A model generated the notes under the pieces. That model did not search any database. It had not been told where the DNA came from and was given only the letters and a program-made list of their open reading frames with translations. This document shows positions 36,789 through 49,849 of a DNA stretch of 64,000 nucleotides, one piece after another. The translations under genes and the position numbers were made by a program. The stretch comes from Agroathelia rolfsii (lineage: Eukaryota > Basidiomycota > Agaricomycetes > Amylocorticiales > Amylocorticiaceae): contig JABRWF010000002.1 of assembly GCA_018343915.1 (NCBI GenBank), positions 1,178,001 to 1,242,000 of the forward strand, in the 5' to 3' direction. Each line of letters opens with the position of its first letter. Position 1 is the first letter of the stretch.

Positions 36789-39700
36789 ATGACTGATCCT
36801 CAGCCAGCAAAGCAGATCAGCAACCAAGAACAGCCTGCTACACCCGCCCCCGCTGCTCCTGCACCGACGACAAAGAAATTCAGCGCTGTAAATATCAACA
36901 AAAAGTTCCTCGAAAAGAACTCTGCCGCTGCCGCCTCGTCCTCGGCCGCAATCCACGCTAGCCAGGTCAATGCGCCCAAGCCTGCGCGTAAGTATATTGT
37001 ATACATGTCTGATCGGTTGATTATTATGATTGACGACCATGGCCAGTAACGCGCCCGACGGTACAAGTAACCACCGCCCACATCTCCAGCTCGAGGCTTG
37101 TCACTACCAAACTCACCGCCTCGCCTTTTCCCTCGCGCTCGCCCACAAGCACAGGTTGGTCGCGCCCAAATTCTACAGCACCCACGCCTCCTGTGCAACA
37201 GCAACCACAGCAGCAGCAACAACAACAACAACAACAACCTTCATCAGGCAACCCGCCCTCGACCTCTCCCGCGTCCTCTACAGGCCCGCCTCAACTGCCC
37301 CATGCAGGCAAAGTCATCCACCCACAGCCCCGCTCGGCTATTGTATCAAGCACACTCACTAAGAGTGGTAGCAAGGATGCAAGTGCTGGTGCGACGGGCT
37401 CAAAGGCCCCCGCGTGGGGTACTGCAGGGCGACCTGTCGCATCGGTGATCGCACCCTCATCTGTACCCTCTGTCGAGTTTCCTACAGCTGCAGAGGTGGC
37501 ACAAGGTAGGCCGGCTTATATTTCTCTCAAAGAAAAATGATTTGACCATTTTAATTGATATATATATATATATATATAGGACAAGCCAAATCGTCTGAAC
37601 CACTACCATCGCCATCAGCAGTGCACTCGCAGCAATCCGAGCAGGAGAGGAACCGTGCAGCTGAAGCGGATACATTTCGAGGTGTTCATCTCGATCCTAA
37701 TGCGCATCACTGGGATGAGGTCGGTTTTCTTTTTCGAAAAATCATTATCACAGATTATCATCAAAATATAACATTCTAATTCACCCAATCTTTTTCACGA
37801 TGCCATAGATGGAGGAAGACGAAGACGACAATTTCCTCAGCGGTGTCATTGCGTTTGGTGACGGTCGTCAATACACTGTCCCAGCGCCGACAAGCTCTTC
37901 ACCACCGCCCACCACAGCAGACAACAACAACAGCAGCAGCAAGCCCGTGAGCAAAGAAGACCGATTCGCAGACCACGACTTTGATCGCAGCTGGCCACCT
38001 ACAACAGCCAAGCCCGGGGGCCCATCTGCCTCGCCGACCACCGATCACGCTCAGAATCATGGTGGTGGCAACGATGCCTATCACCACCGCCCGCGCTCAC
38101 GCCGCGGCTCGACGTCCTCGTCTGTATACCGTGATCGCGAGCGCGACCGTGAAGGTGATCGGGACTGGGATCGAGGAGATGGTGCTTCGAGGGTGCTCTT
38201 TAACGAAAAGTCGAACCGGCTTGAGCCTGCTGAGGTGCGGGGCCAGGGCAAGGAGCGTGGTGGTGCGCCAGGAGCAGGAGCAGGAGCAGGAGGGGCGAGT
38301 CGCTGGAGCGATCGCGACCAGGAGCATCGACACCAAGGACGGGATCACGAGCAGCGGTCTGGTGGGTTTGGTTATGCGCCGCGGGGAATGGAGCGGGGGA
38401 ACGGTGGTGGTGGGCGAGGAGGCGGAGGTGGAGGTGGAGGGAACCAATATGGTAGGAATAGTGGTCCCCACCCGTATTCATCGTCATCGACATCTGATCG
38501 TCCACCGTTCGACCGGCACTCGAGCTATGCGTCGAACAATAGTCGGTTTAGTCGTGGTGGAGGTGGAGACGAGTATGATGAGGGCTACCCCGTGCTACAA
38601 GAGAAGCGTCGACCAGGCCTGCCGTCTACATCTTCAACCCCTCGCGAAGAGAGGGGCGGTTCGTATCGCGGGAGGAAGTTGTCAAACATGGGGCCACCAC
38701 CTGTACCACACCACCATCAACAGACGCTGTCTCCGAGGGAAAGCAGCGGCGGACGGCAACTGCCGCCCCATCTTGCTGGTGCAGGGGCACCTGCCGCGGG
38801 CGATGAAGACAACCATCAGCCTCGCCAACGATCCTTGTCGCCTCTGGATGCGATCTCGCGCAGGGCGTCATCTCTGCATAGCCAGCGCGAGCCATGGTCG
38901 GCCACGTTACGCGATGAGCAACAACACCGCCAGCAGCAACAGCGTCCGCCGTCTTCGCTTGATGGAATATCACGGCAGTCTTCTTTCGCTCATCCCTCTC
39001 AGCAACAGGAGCAGGGTGCGCCTTCTGTCGATACAACACAGACAGAGGTGGGAGCGGTAGACATCGATAAGTTGAGCAAAGAGGCCATGCACGATGCGGC
39101 GGAGCGGGCGCGGATTCGAAGGCAGCAAGAAGAGGAGGCCAGGGAGGCGGAGCGCGAGCGGGCGAGGAAGAAGGCGGCAGAGCTGGAGGCAAAGATGGCT
39201 CAGATAGCAAAGGAGAAGGGGGATAAAGAACCGAAGAAGACGGAGGAGGAGGCAAAGAAAGAGCATGGAGAGGTGCAGTCCCGGCAGTCTGCTGTCGCGT
39301 CTCAGGACAAGGATGGTGCCGAGTCGGTATCTGAGTCGAAGGCGGTCACGGTTGGTCTCCGTCAAGTGAGTATTATTGCAAGAGAAGATTAGCTGAAGCG
39401 ATTCCACAGGAGTCAGATGTGGTCAACTTCATCGAATTGTCCATCCCGAATGGGGCTGCTTCAGGTGCATCAGCACCGTCTGCACAACTGGCACAGACTC
39501 CATCGCATATGCAGCGTCAGCCCTCTGAACGTTCGTTCTCATCCCGTGGTGGCCCACGCCAGCGTTTGAACGATCCCACTCAGCCACGACCAGCATACGA
39601 GACGTCGGCGTCATGGCGTAGTACCGCCCGCCCGCTGGCGTCGAAGCCGCCACCATCAGAACGGTCAAACAGCTTTGGATCTGTCTCGCGCCAGGCATCG

Positions 39701-42359
39701 ATCTCTCAAGACACAAACGTCAACCATGCGCCTACGATCACGGTGTCGAAGCTGCCAGAGCTGCACTCTGCCACTGCGTTCCCGGCGGAGACGGATGATG
39801 GGGAGGTATTGGAGGTGTTTGAGTTCTCCGAGATGGGTAAGATGGTTGGGAAGTCCTCACCAGAGACGCACGCCACGGAGGACAAGGAGGAGATGACGTC
39901 GGTCATTGCTACCTCTCGCGAGGAGACATCACAGATGGCGGCTGGACGATCTCCGCGGCCTATTGCGAGTGATTTCTTCGACTTGCCAGCCGGCCCTGGG
40001 CTTCAGGCTACGACGACTGCTGGTGCTGCCGTACAATCCCAGTCACCCCACTCACCACTACCGCAGTTCAAGAGCGACGCATCCAGCTCGTGGAGACGTC
40101 GGCAGTCTGTCTCCTCTTCGTCATCCCGTGCGGAATCGAACTTGGCGCCGTTGACGGTGCCCCACCATGGCCATATCCCGCCCCAACGTTCGCCTCGCAG
40201 TCCGAACTTCAGTCGCAAGTCCCAGATTGCGGCTTTTGATGATGCCATCTTGAGGATCAAGGACGCGATGCATCATGATGTCGAGCCGATATCGGCGGCT
40301 GCTGCATCGTTGAAGACGGCTGCTTCCTCTGCAGGAAAACAGGCGATCCCACCGTCTAGCGCGTCAGCCACGAATGGCCTCAATATGTCCCGTAAGGAGG
40401 GCCCGCTGGTGCCCGACTCGTTCGCCATCACCTCTACACAAGTGCCAAGCTCGCCCAAATCGGCCTGGAAGACGTTTAAAGTATCGCTGCCCTCGAAGGG
40501 TGTTACTCCACCCCGTGAGCTGGTGCTCAGACGCCAGGTGAACATGATGCAGCGCACTAATGGCCTGCGTCTTACGGATACGCTCTCCTTCCGCCCACCT
40601 GTGGAGGGCATGGGCCGTGACCTCTCGCTTCTGCCGGTGCTGTTCCCCATACCGAGGTTGGAGCAGGGACGGATGGTGTATCCCATTTCGATGCCTAAGA
40701 AGAGGCTTGTCGACGCCAGGTCCGAGCTGGGTGCTCAGAATGGTTATGCTCGTGATGGGGTGGCAGCGGTGGCAGAGAACGGATTGGACACGATGAGTCG
40801 GTCGCCGCCTCCTGAGGTGAGTACGGGTCGGACACCAGAATTAGGGGCTGTCAAGTTCAACAAGTCTCAGCCCAAGATGCCCATGGGCTCTGGTGTGGCG
40901 TTTTATCGTGATTCACCTATAGAGCCATCTGCAGCCACGGAGACCAGGTCTTCGTTACGCTTTGTGGTGAGCAGTGAACTGGACGGATCTTCTGTGTCTA
41001 CGGAGATTTCTGCTCAGACAAAGGAAGCGCCTGCAACTGTTCTGGAGACGATTGATGAGCAAGACACATCGGAAGCCCTAAAGTCTCAGCCTACGTCCCC
41101 GAGTGTGGTGCCCTCGTTGTTGGCTGGTAGTAACGATACACATGGTTCTACCGACTCGGTATGTTTTTATGACTTGGTTTCTAACATCTCCGAAAGCTAA
41201 TGGAAATACTTAGGATGGTCAGCAGCCATTGACACCCTCAACAACGTGGACAAAGTCGCCGATGGTCTTCCCATTGATGGAGTCGCCTGCTCGTGCTCCT
41301 GACCCGGAGCACATCAAGGCGGTCTGGTCACAAAGCCGGGACAAGACCGATTCTAACCCGATCAACTCACTGCAGGCTATTGGAGATGATCTCCCTGTCA
41401 TTTCATTTTCTCTGCAGGAGGTCAAGTCGGAGGATGGTGGTACACCGCCGCCTAGCGCGCCTTCTGTGTCATCTCGAATGTCTCTACAAGATGTTACGAA
41501 GGCGTTCCAGCAGGTCCCGTCATCCTCTAGCTCGTTGAGTGCGGTCAACAGGACTGCGGCTGTCACACCCATGTCTCCTTCAATCACGACTACTGCTTCT
41601 TCCAGCACGACGCCGCCCTCCGTGCGACCACCGCCGTCGTACAGTTATGTGCTGCCCCACCCAATGTCAAACCCAGCCATGCGACCGCCATACGCTAGTT
41701 ACCCATCCATGGTGAACCACCACCACCCGCCAAATACTCCAAATGTCATGTACCCTCCTCCCATGGCGCCATCACCCATACCCGTATCAGGACACCATGG
41801 ACCACCACCACATATGAATGGTCAGGCTACGCCGATGTATCCCGGCACACCGATTTGGGTGCCCATGCCGCCTCCGGGTGCTCAGGGCCCCCTGCCCCCC
41901 AATGGGCTCGTGCGTCCGCTGGCTTCGCCTTATCCGCCACCACAGATGATGGTGTATCCCTCTCCGTCTGGTCAGCCCGTCTATGCGTCCATGCCGATGC
42001 CACTCCCGCCCCAAGCGAACAGAGTGCCGTCACAAACACAACAACAAGCACCTCCTGTTCTCGCAGCAAACGGGCGCGGTAGAGGAAACATCTTACCGAG
42101 CCCTGCCCTATCGCATGCTTCGCCTGTTATGTCGATGTATACCGCGAGCCCAGTGCTAATGCACTCACCCATGGTACCGAATGCCCAGGCCGCTGCCCAT
42201 CAGTATATGAGTGGTCTTCCCCCATCCGTAGGAGGGCGTACCGCACCTCATCTTCTGAATTCCGCTGCAGCTGCCGCCGCCGCCGCCAACGGACCGCCCA
42301 ATGCTCAAGCACAAGCAGCTTTTACGCCCGGTACAGGCTACCAACCACGGCCTTGGTAA
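36789..42359 (+). CDS. Very large intrinsically disordered protein, low-complexity
   Basis: I do not recognise this protein; the product is about 1,700 residues. It begins MTDPQPAKQISNQEQPATPA, then KKFSAVNINKKFLEKNS. A poly-Gln run (37193-37235) follows. After an exon containing HHWDE a further exon starts MEEDEDDNFLSGVIAFGDGR. Then come RD/ER-rich and Gly-rich tracts, Pro/His runs, a charged helix (AERARIRRQQEEEAREAERE) and a Ser/Pro/Thr-rich centre with the block LVLRRQVNMMQRTNGLRLTD. The C-terminal third is Pro/Met/His-rich (PPPMAPSPIPVSGHHGPPP) and ends TGYQPRPW. The two short ordered N-terminal motifs faintly resemble BAT2/PRRC2-type N-termini; this is only a suggestion. Five introns were joined, including one with a (TA)n tract at about 37557-37578. 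A role in RNA granules or translation is speculative. Confidence 0.75.
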
Positions 42360-42750
42360 AGAACAAACAAAAAGGTGGGCTTCCCAGAGATTCACTTGGT
42401 TGATTTCTTTTCTGGCTACACTTGCAAATCTCTGTCATTTTTCCTCTCATTTTTCTTGGAACTTGGCATGTGGCTTTTCTTTTCTTTAGCTGTGATAACT
42501 TTTTTATTATTACTTTCCCCGCCGTTTTTATTTCCTCCTTTCTTTCTTGTGCTTCTGTTGTCTACGCATTATTAGCATTATTGTCATCAACAGCATCAAT
42601 TTATAATTTTCATTCAATCATCATCTTTTTTTTGCTCTCTTGCTCAATCCTCTGGAGAGGCTGGTGTGTGAGTGTGAATTAAATTATTTATTAATCCAAG
42701 GGTGGGAGTGTTCTGGTAATAGGGAATACACGATAATTCTATGTAAGAAA
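42360..42750. other. T-rich 3' region between convergent genes
   Basis: This holds the downstream flanks of the large disordered protein gene and the succinyl-CoA ligase gene. Long T- and CT-runs (about 42403-42640) look like 3' untranslated sequence. No gene is supported. Confidence 0.45.
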
Positions 42751-44487
42751 TCACACTGCAAGCTGGACAGCGCGCTCGGCAGCGTCGTCAAGGCTGTCGA
42801 TGGCGATGATCTTCATGCCAGATTCCCGGATCATGCTACACACACAATGAAAATGGATCAGTAACGAATAAGGCAGTTTCGAGGGAATGACTTACTCCTT
42901 GGCCTCCTGCTCCTTGGTGCCCTTGAGGCGAACAACAAGGGGGACGGTCATGTTAAGGTCCTTGGTGGCCTTGATGACACCCTCGGCAATGTAATCGCAG
43001 CGCATGATACCACCGAAGATGTTGATGAAGATGCTCTTCACCTTGGGGTCCGCGAGCAGAATCTCAAAGGCGCGCTTAACGGTCTCGGGGCTGGCACCTC
43101 TGTTTTATTGTAAAAACAAACAGACAAAATCAGAGATGAGTAAAAATAACCCATTAGATCATATGTAAAACGCACCCTCCGACATCAAGGAAGTTGGCGG
43201 GTTGACCGCCGTGTAGCGAGAGTACATCCATCGTGGCCATGGCAAGACCGGCGCCGTTGACAAGGCAGCCGACGTTGCCATCGAGCTTGATGAAGTTCAG
43301 GCCATACTTCTGCGCCTCGACCTCGGATGGCTCCTCCTGCGAAATGTCGCGCAGTTCGAACACGTCCTTTTGGCGGAACTCGGCGTTATCATCGAAGCCA
43401 AATTTAGCATCCATGCTAATGATAGTAGTAAGACGGCATGAGTGAACGTGGAAAAAATATTGAACCAAACATCTAAATTAGGCAAGCTGGGCGATACGTA
43501 CCAGAGCACAGCGCCGTCCTTGGTCTCAGCCATAGGGTTGATTTCGATCTGGGTGGCATCTTTGTCCTTGAACAATTTGTAAAGGTTGACAAAGATGTCT
43601 GCGGCCTCCGCCTGGGCCTGCTCGGTGCTGAAACCGAGCTTCTTGGCCAACTCAAGCGCCGTCTCCTTCTTGAGACCGGTAGCAAGATCGATAGGCGTCG
43701 TGATGATAGCTTCGGGGTCCTTGGCAGCAACCTCCTCGATGTTCATACCACCCTGATTGGAAGCAACGAGGACTGCACCTTGGCTGACACGGTCGTTGAG
43801 GACAGCAACGTAGTACTCGTGCGCGGGGTCTCGACGCTCAGCAAGCATGACAGCATTGCAGACACGTCCACCTGCACCGGTCTGCTTTGTGATGAGGTTG
43901 GAGCCGATCATCTGCTTGGCATAGTCCTGGGCCTGTTGGGGGCTGGTCGTAGTTTTTTGTGGATCAGGATAAGTTGGATTTACGAAACGCGCTGGATGTG
44001 GATTATTACGGACCTGTCAACCAAGTGCACACCGCCCTGGAGACCAGTATCAAATTTGCCCTTGCCACGACCACCAGCGAGAACCTGAGCCTTGATGACG
44101 AGCTTATCCTTGCCTGTGAAGAGTGTGTGGTTAATACTTTGCGCATGGAAGCACGTGTTTTATGACGATGGTGAAACGAACCGAAGTTCTTTGCAACCTC
44201 GAATGCCTCTTCAGGCGACTTGGCAGCTATGCTCTTGGGAGTTGGGATCCCGTACTAGTACCATAATCAGATATATAATTCCAGCAAGCAGAGCATATGT
44301 AGAAAAAAAATACTCACAGAGTTGAGCAAGCTCACGGATTGATATTCATGAATGGAGAGGAAACGTCTCTGGCCGGCAGATGCAACCTGAAAACGAAAAA
44401 AGTTCCAGATTCTGAGCACAAGTAGCAGAATTTCTTGCAAACACTTACACGAGCCAAGGAGCCCGCCTTTCTGAGTGACGCGAGCAT
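42751..44487 (-). CDS. LSC2: Succinate-CoA ligase beta subunit, mitochondrial
   Basis: The ATP-grasp beta subunit of the TCA-cycle enzyme that converts succinyl-CoA to succinate with ADP or GDP phosphorylation. The start at 44487 gives the short presequence [13 protein letters not shown], spliced to [20 protein letters not shown]. Then come [20 protein letters not shown], a [20 protein letters not shown] region and [32 protein letters not shown] and [14 protein letters not shown] (metal and nucleotide site) follow. [52 protein letters not shown] and [13 protein letters not shown] are also typical. The end is [16 protein letters not shown]. About seven introns are present. Nucleotide specificity cannot be read with confidence. 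Confidence 0.96.
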
Positions 44488-45041
44488 TTGGAGGAGATGT
44501 CTGGATGGATGGGCCGGGAGAATGGGAAGAAGGAAAGTGGTAATGCTTACGTAACGGGCTCGCGCCGCTACAAGAGGCCCGCGACTCCGAATTTGACAAA
44601 CTCAGACCAGAACGCAGACGACGGTCGACCATCTCATATCCGTTGATCCTCCTGTCTCTCACCAGTGGGCCGGGATACGTCCTGGCACATCTGGCAAAGC
44701 TCTGGCAGAAGGACATGCTCGCCTTGAGTTCGGTCAGCTTTTGATCCTGTGGGTTGCTCGAAATTAGGCAGAGGGATATTTTTTTTCTACATGTATTTGA
44801 ATTTCCCATGCGTTTCGTATAGTTACTTGTTCTAGACAATTCACTCGTAATATGATGGACAAGCCACTACGTATCTCTTGCAATGCGTATGACGCGTGTT
44901 GTTGTGGATTTCTCCAAATCAGGGAGGAATCTGACAGGCACTTCTTGGGCTATGTCCGTCATATAAAACTTGTTCTTCGCCCATGGATAAACTCATAACC
45001 TATCCGACTTGCCTCCTCAACATACTTGTTATTCTTGAACA
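44488..45041. promoter_or_regulatory. Divergent intergenic region with TATA box of the DinB-like gene
   Basis: TATAAAA at 44962-44968 lies 80 bp before the DinB-like start codon at 45042. The left part is the promoter of the succinyl-CoA ligase gene. A minus-strand open frame overlaps here but is explained by the ligase first exon plus its upstream flank. Confidence 0.5.
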
Positions 45042-45884
45042 ATGATGAGCTCTATCAATAGCGAAGCAGATGCTACTCAGCTTGATCAGCTACTGCACGT
45101 TGCCGTTGCCGTTTTGACACAAGCAATCGAGGTGGTGCAAGATGTCCTCACAGAGGACCAGCAACTAACACAACAGTCAAAATACATGCCAGGCTCGAGC
45201 ATTGGTATGGGCCTAGCCCATATACACATGTATTTGCAAAGCGTTGTTATTGATGGTGCAAATAGGCAAACACCTCCGTCATGCACGCGATCACTACGTC
45301 CTGCTTGCTCAATGTATGACGGCTCCAGCGCCTCGGAAATTATCATATGATGTTCGCATCCGAAATACACCGATGGAGACCAGCCGTACGGCTGCTGTAG
45401 AAGCACTGCAACATGCGATTGGTCTCCTGCGAGATGTTGTTCCTCGGTCGAGACTTAATGAAACTATCATCTTGGAGGCAGTTACTCCTCATAACCAAGT
45501 TTTGGAGACAACTTTCGGCCGAGAGGTAAGTTTGATATGTTATGCCAGGTCGACATATTTGACGGGCAATCCCTCCCCCCTGCAGCTATGGTTCGGCAGT
45601 CTGCATGCTGTTCATCATTGGTCGATGGTACGAGTGCACCCTTATTATGATGTTTCAAATGGCTAATGAGGTATATCACTGGCACGTCAAATTGCTATTT
45701 TACCCAGGTCCGTGTGATTGCTGGAGAGATGGTAAGACACAGGCAAAAGAACTCGCATTCTCTACACATTCTCATATTTTTCCTCTAGGGTCTTACGCTC
45801 AAAGATGAATTTGGATTTGCGCCCTCGACACTTGTCCACCACGGCAGCGAGTCGACGCTGGGGGCGAGCGGGGCCAAGATGTGA
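45042..45884 (+). CDS. DinB-like (YfiT/DinB fold) protein
   Basis: The start gives MMSSINSEADATQLDQLLHV. A helical stretch AVAVLTQAIEVVQDVL follows, with an intron before GKHLRHARDHYVLLAQCM. Later blocks are VEALQHAIGLLRDVVP and LWFGSLHAVHHWSMVRVIAG, and the end is EFGFAPSTLVHHGSESTLGA. The His in GKHxRHxxDHY and the His pair in HAVHHW fit the three-His metal site of the four-helix DinB/YfiT fold. Bacterial relatives include thiol-dependent metalloenzymes of unknown or varied substrate. Four introns were joined. The TATAAAA box upstream and the fungal introns show a native, expressed gene. The function is unknown. Confidence 0.75.
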
Positions 45885-46191
45885 CATTTTCATGCATCTC
45901 GTTACAATTGTCACGTCACCTCTCACTTTACGATCATCACAACTGCAATGATGATCACATACTGCCTGACTTAATTGCTCATGGTGTTTACTTACTTGAT
46001 TTCATCTAATCTACTGCAGTAGTGTTAGTGTATTGCGAAAGACTATATATTTCTATGTGATATATTCTGTTGATTTTTAGCGAGTTGAAGCTAGAAGGCC
46101 AAGGCAGATATAGCCGCGCCTCACCCTTGCCACGTCCGCCGACTAGTCGCGTTCATGATGCATGCACACACAGGTTGATGACCAACGACTC
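45885..46191. other. Intergenic region
   Basis: This holds the 3' flank of the DinB-like gene and the promoter or leader of the coiled-coil gene. Pseudo-acceptor sequences (TCTACTGCAG, CACACACAG) suggest a possible leader intron, and the coding start may lie upstream of the one chosen. Confidence 0.35.
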
Positions 46192-49100
46192 ATGCCACTC
46201 TCCAAGCTCGATGAAGGCGACCATCCTATAGCCATTGAGCTGCAGGGTCTTCATGCTGCAATAGAAAAACTGCAGGTGATACCATTCAGCCCCAATGCGC
46301 AAACAACCACCGCTTAATACCAGACCATGTCTTATTACATGGACTCCTATTCTAGCGTGAAGCCCACGCATCCTCAGTCAAGCTTCAACACCAATCTCTA
46401 TCCTACTCTGCTAATATCGCGCGTGCTCAAGCACTAGAGCACGAAAATGCTCGTCTTAGAGAGGAACTTGCCTTCTTGCGCGCCGTGCCAGATATCTCTC
46501 CTCATCCTGCAACGCTACAAGTGCAAGAACTCACTATCGCACTGCGACGTCTTAATGATAAGCTAGATGAGGCTGAGGCTACTATATCAGCACGGACGAT
46601 GGGACGCGAACATGCGTTAGACGAAGCGTCGACGGCAAAGCTGCAAGCTGAAGCGGCATACGATCTTGCTGCTCGTGCTAGAGGGAAAGAGGAGCAGGGC
46701 AAAATCAGAGAACGAGAGTTACTTATCAAGCTCAGAGCGGTGGAGGAACAGCAGAAGATGTCCGATCTCGTCGTGCAGGTATGTTTCCTGATCTTTAATG
46801 ATGCATGCCAACCCGACGAGAACTAAGCCAAGTAGGAATATGCGAACCTCGTGCGCACCATGGAGGGAAGGCAGTCTTTACATTCGCCCAAACGATCTCA
46901 ATCGTCCTCTACAAATGCCTCTAGCTCCAGTGTGACCCTTCTCGATGGACTGGCAGAAGGCAAGCTCAGTATACAGAAGCTCTTCGACGAATTTAGGGCG
47001 GAAAACGAACATCTTCAATCCGAGATATCACAACTCAAGGATGAAAATGCTTTTCAGCTGTCGAAGCTCGCTGCTCAGCAAAACAGCGTCGAGTCACATA
47101 ACAAGAAGCTAGCCGAGGTTCAATCCAGGTTGGATAGCCATCTCAGAGATGACAAAACGGCTGCGAAGATGGTCTCTCGATATATGTAAAACATTGATAC
47201 TCCTTCCGGGTTGTAATATAACTAAAAAAAAAATCTAGGAAGTTCTCACAGTCTGCAACCGACGGGCTTCAAAGAGCTATTGAGGCACTCAAGGAGCGTC
47301 ATGCCGCTACCACCTCGAGTATGTCCTCTCAGATATCCGAACAAGCCAACGAAATCGCGGAACGAGAGGAGCAAATAGGTCGTCTTCGCAAAGCTTTAGA
47401 CGACCTCAGCGCTGATTTCCAGCGAGAAGCATATGGCTGGCGCAGAGAAATATCACTGCGACTGGCTCTCCTTAGTAGGGAGGAAAGTATAGCAGAAGCT
47501 CTGCGCCGATGGGCTCGTAAAATGCACGAGCGGCTGTCTGACCCTGCCCATCAACAACAGCCAGATTCAGTCGTGGAAGACGCTCTAAGGGGCGCCGACA
47601 AGATTCTTGGCCTGTTAGATGGCGAATTCGAGAAGGAGGAGCATACATCTGACTCCGTGGCACGCATCATATCCGCCGAGACTGCGGTGGCAAGATTATC
47701 GGAAGAGCTTCGTGTTCAGCTGCGGAGGCGATTAGACTTGGAACGAGGTGCTGCTGGCATAGACGTCGAGCAGTTTGTTGAACACGTCTTGTCCTTCAAG
47801 ACTCCCCTAGAACCAAGAATCTATACCATTTCACGCCCGAGACCTACTCGTGCACGAGCTGCTGAGGCCAAGAGCACAATCAGCATCCCTCCAGCTCTCC
47901 AAACAACGACAGCTCCGGAAATACCGTCACCTCAGCTGTCAGCATTGGATCCTGCATCTGTTGAGGACTCGGCCCAAATAGATCAACCACCTCCTGAGGC
48001 TGTCGTACCAGAGGAGATAGCCATCACGCCTACAAATGTGCTTTCAACGACATTGACTGAGCCAGCCTCAGAATCTGCTCAGTCTATCACAGAAGAGGTG
48101 GATACTAATATCCATGAACCAACTCAAATGGCCAGCGACCCATCCCCTCCCTCTACCGACGTATCACCTCCTGGCGAGGCTGATATACTTCCAGGGCCAC
48201 CTTCTGACTCTATAAACACTCCTTTAACTTTGTCTCCCTCTCCTTCTCACTCTGTAACGGACGATCATGGTTCGCCAATGCAGGAAGAATTCGACATACT
48301 ACCCGAACCGAGCGAGGCCAATGACCCGCCAGAGCCCTCTCCTATCATATCAGAGACAGCTCATGTGCCGATCTTAAAACCTGATCCCGATCTATTACCG
48401 TCGCCTGTCGTCCAGCCTTCCCCGACAGACCCGCCACCATACATCATTGTAGAGGAAGTGATGGAGCCAGCTCCTATTTTGGACCAAACCCCTGCGGATG
48501 ATGATCCTTTCATTTCTCACTATGAACCCGATTACGAACCCGAGCCTGAGACTTTATCAACGCCTGGCCAATCTCTAGAAACAGAGGCGCTCCTTGCCAG
48601 CCTGAACGAGGTTCGACATCGCTATGATGACATTCAACGCTCGTTCCGGGAGTGCCATGCTGCTTTGAAGGACCTCAAGAAATCTGTGTCGTCCAATTCC
48701 TCTCTCATGACCTCGCTTCCAAATGGGGTTACCGTCTCCGTACTTACTACTGCCGTCGATCGCCTGAACGACTTTAACGAGGATGCGCGCGTCGAACTCG
48801 AGATCCACGTGGCAGATGAAGAGCTCGTCGCACGCGGATTTGAGACGTTACTGTGTGTTCCGGGGGCTCTGTCCACCGCTCAGGAAGAGGAGGATGTGCA
48901 CAGAGAGATACGTGCGTTTGTGGATGGAACGGAGAAGAGCGTGGCAAAGGCCAACACCCAGCTTGGGAAGAAGCTTGAAGATCTTCAGCACGATATTGCA
49001 TGTATCAAGCTGTCTCTTCATGAGCTGCTGTCCGCACCCTCTCCCGAAGAGAAGGAGCTGGAATTACATCACAGAGATACTAGCAGCAGCTCCGAGTTTG

Positions 49101-49519
49101 GCACCGGGGGGTGGGCGCAATGGATTCGGCGGCCTACTTACATCCAGCGAAGCCCCAGTCCCGCGCCCACATTCGGACATGTGATGACGACACCCTCTCT
49201 GCGCCATTCCTCGTCCCATTCGTCGCTACCTCGAATGCCTTCGTTCCAGGAACTATCGGCACAACAGCGTGATCCATTTGCAGCTCTGGACTTGAAGGTT
49301 CCAATGCCGAAGCACCACCTCCAAACGCAATTGGCCCCTCCTATTGCCTCCCCTTCTCGCGCTCCGTCACCTGCGGCCACGAGGGCGCGCACGACAAGTG
49401 CAATGTATATGATTGGACTTGGCTCTCGGTCATCAGTCAGCCTCGGCGCATCGCCCAAGAAACAACCGGTGGCCCCGTCTATTATCAGCCGCGAGATAGC
49501 AGCAGATGATATTGAGTAA
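46192..49519 (+). CDS. Large coiled-coil protein, fungal, unknown function
   Basis: The start ATG at 46192 gives MPLSKLDEGDHPIAIELQGL, then joins REAHASSVKLQHQSLSYS, LEHENARLREELAFLRAVP and IALRRLNDKLDEAEATISAR. Strong heptads continue through FRAENEHLQSEISQLKDENA and SEQANEIAEREEQIGRLRKA. RREISLRLALLSREESIAEA, WARKMHERL and EELRVQLRRRLDLERG follow. A Pro/Ser/Thr/Glu-rich disordered centre (about 47880-48560) follows, then a second helical segment (TEALLASLNEVRHRYDDIQR, CHAALKDLKKSVSS). A Ser/Pro-rich C-terminus ends SIISREIAADDIE. Intron removal is needed at about 46780-46850 and 47188-47237. The layout suggests a scaffold or tether (cytoskeletal, autophagy or septum related), but nothing assigns it. 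The true start could be further upstream. Confidence 0.75.
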
Positions 49520-49849
49520 GCAGGATTTTCAGAACACCACGTAGTTTCGAATTTGTTTGATCTTCTCTATCTATCGTATTTCTTACTCTCTTTTCCTTCT
49601 TTGATTCTCTCTTCCACTTTCCCGTTCCGAGTCGGCCGTAATTACGCGCATGATTTGTATGTGATCTTGGCCTCTCAGTCAGCATGGACATAGTAAATAT
49701 ATTGGACTGTCTGTATATGTTCATCCATCCCCATTCACCGACCGGTTAATACTATAACCGGCTGATATAAAGAAGGGTCATTTACTCGCAACCCATGATC
49801 AATGTAGTCTTCGTCGTGCGAGTATTTCAACCCAGACGGGCTTGCTTCT
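49520..49849. other. Intergenic region
   Basis: A CT-rich stretch (about 49560-49625) and nothing else of note. It separates two genes transcribed in the same direction. Confidence 0.4.

Noticed and set aside
37981..39060. A 359-codon plus-strand frame inside the disordered protein gene
   Set aside because: It is an Arg-rich shifted reading of the low-complexity tract; the frame with continuous splice junctions is the main gene.
44488..44839. Minus-strand extension starting MSRTSNYT upstream of the succinyl-CoA ligase
   Set aside because: The mitochondrial-type start [13 protein letters not shown] at 44487 with a proper donor explains the first exon better; the upstream residues look non-coding.
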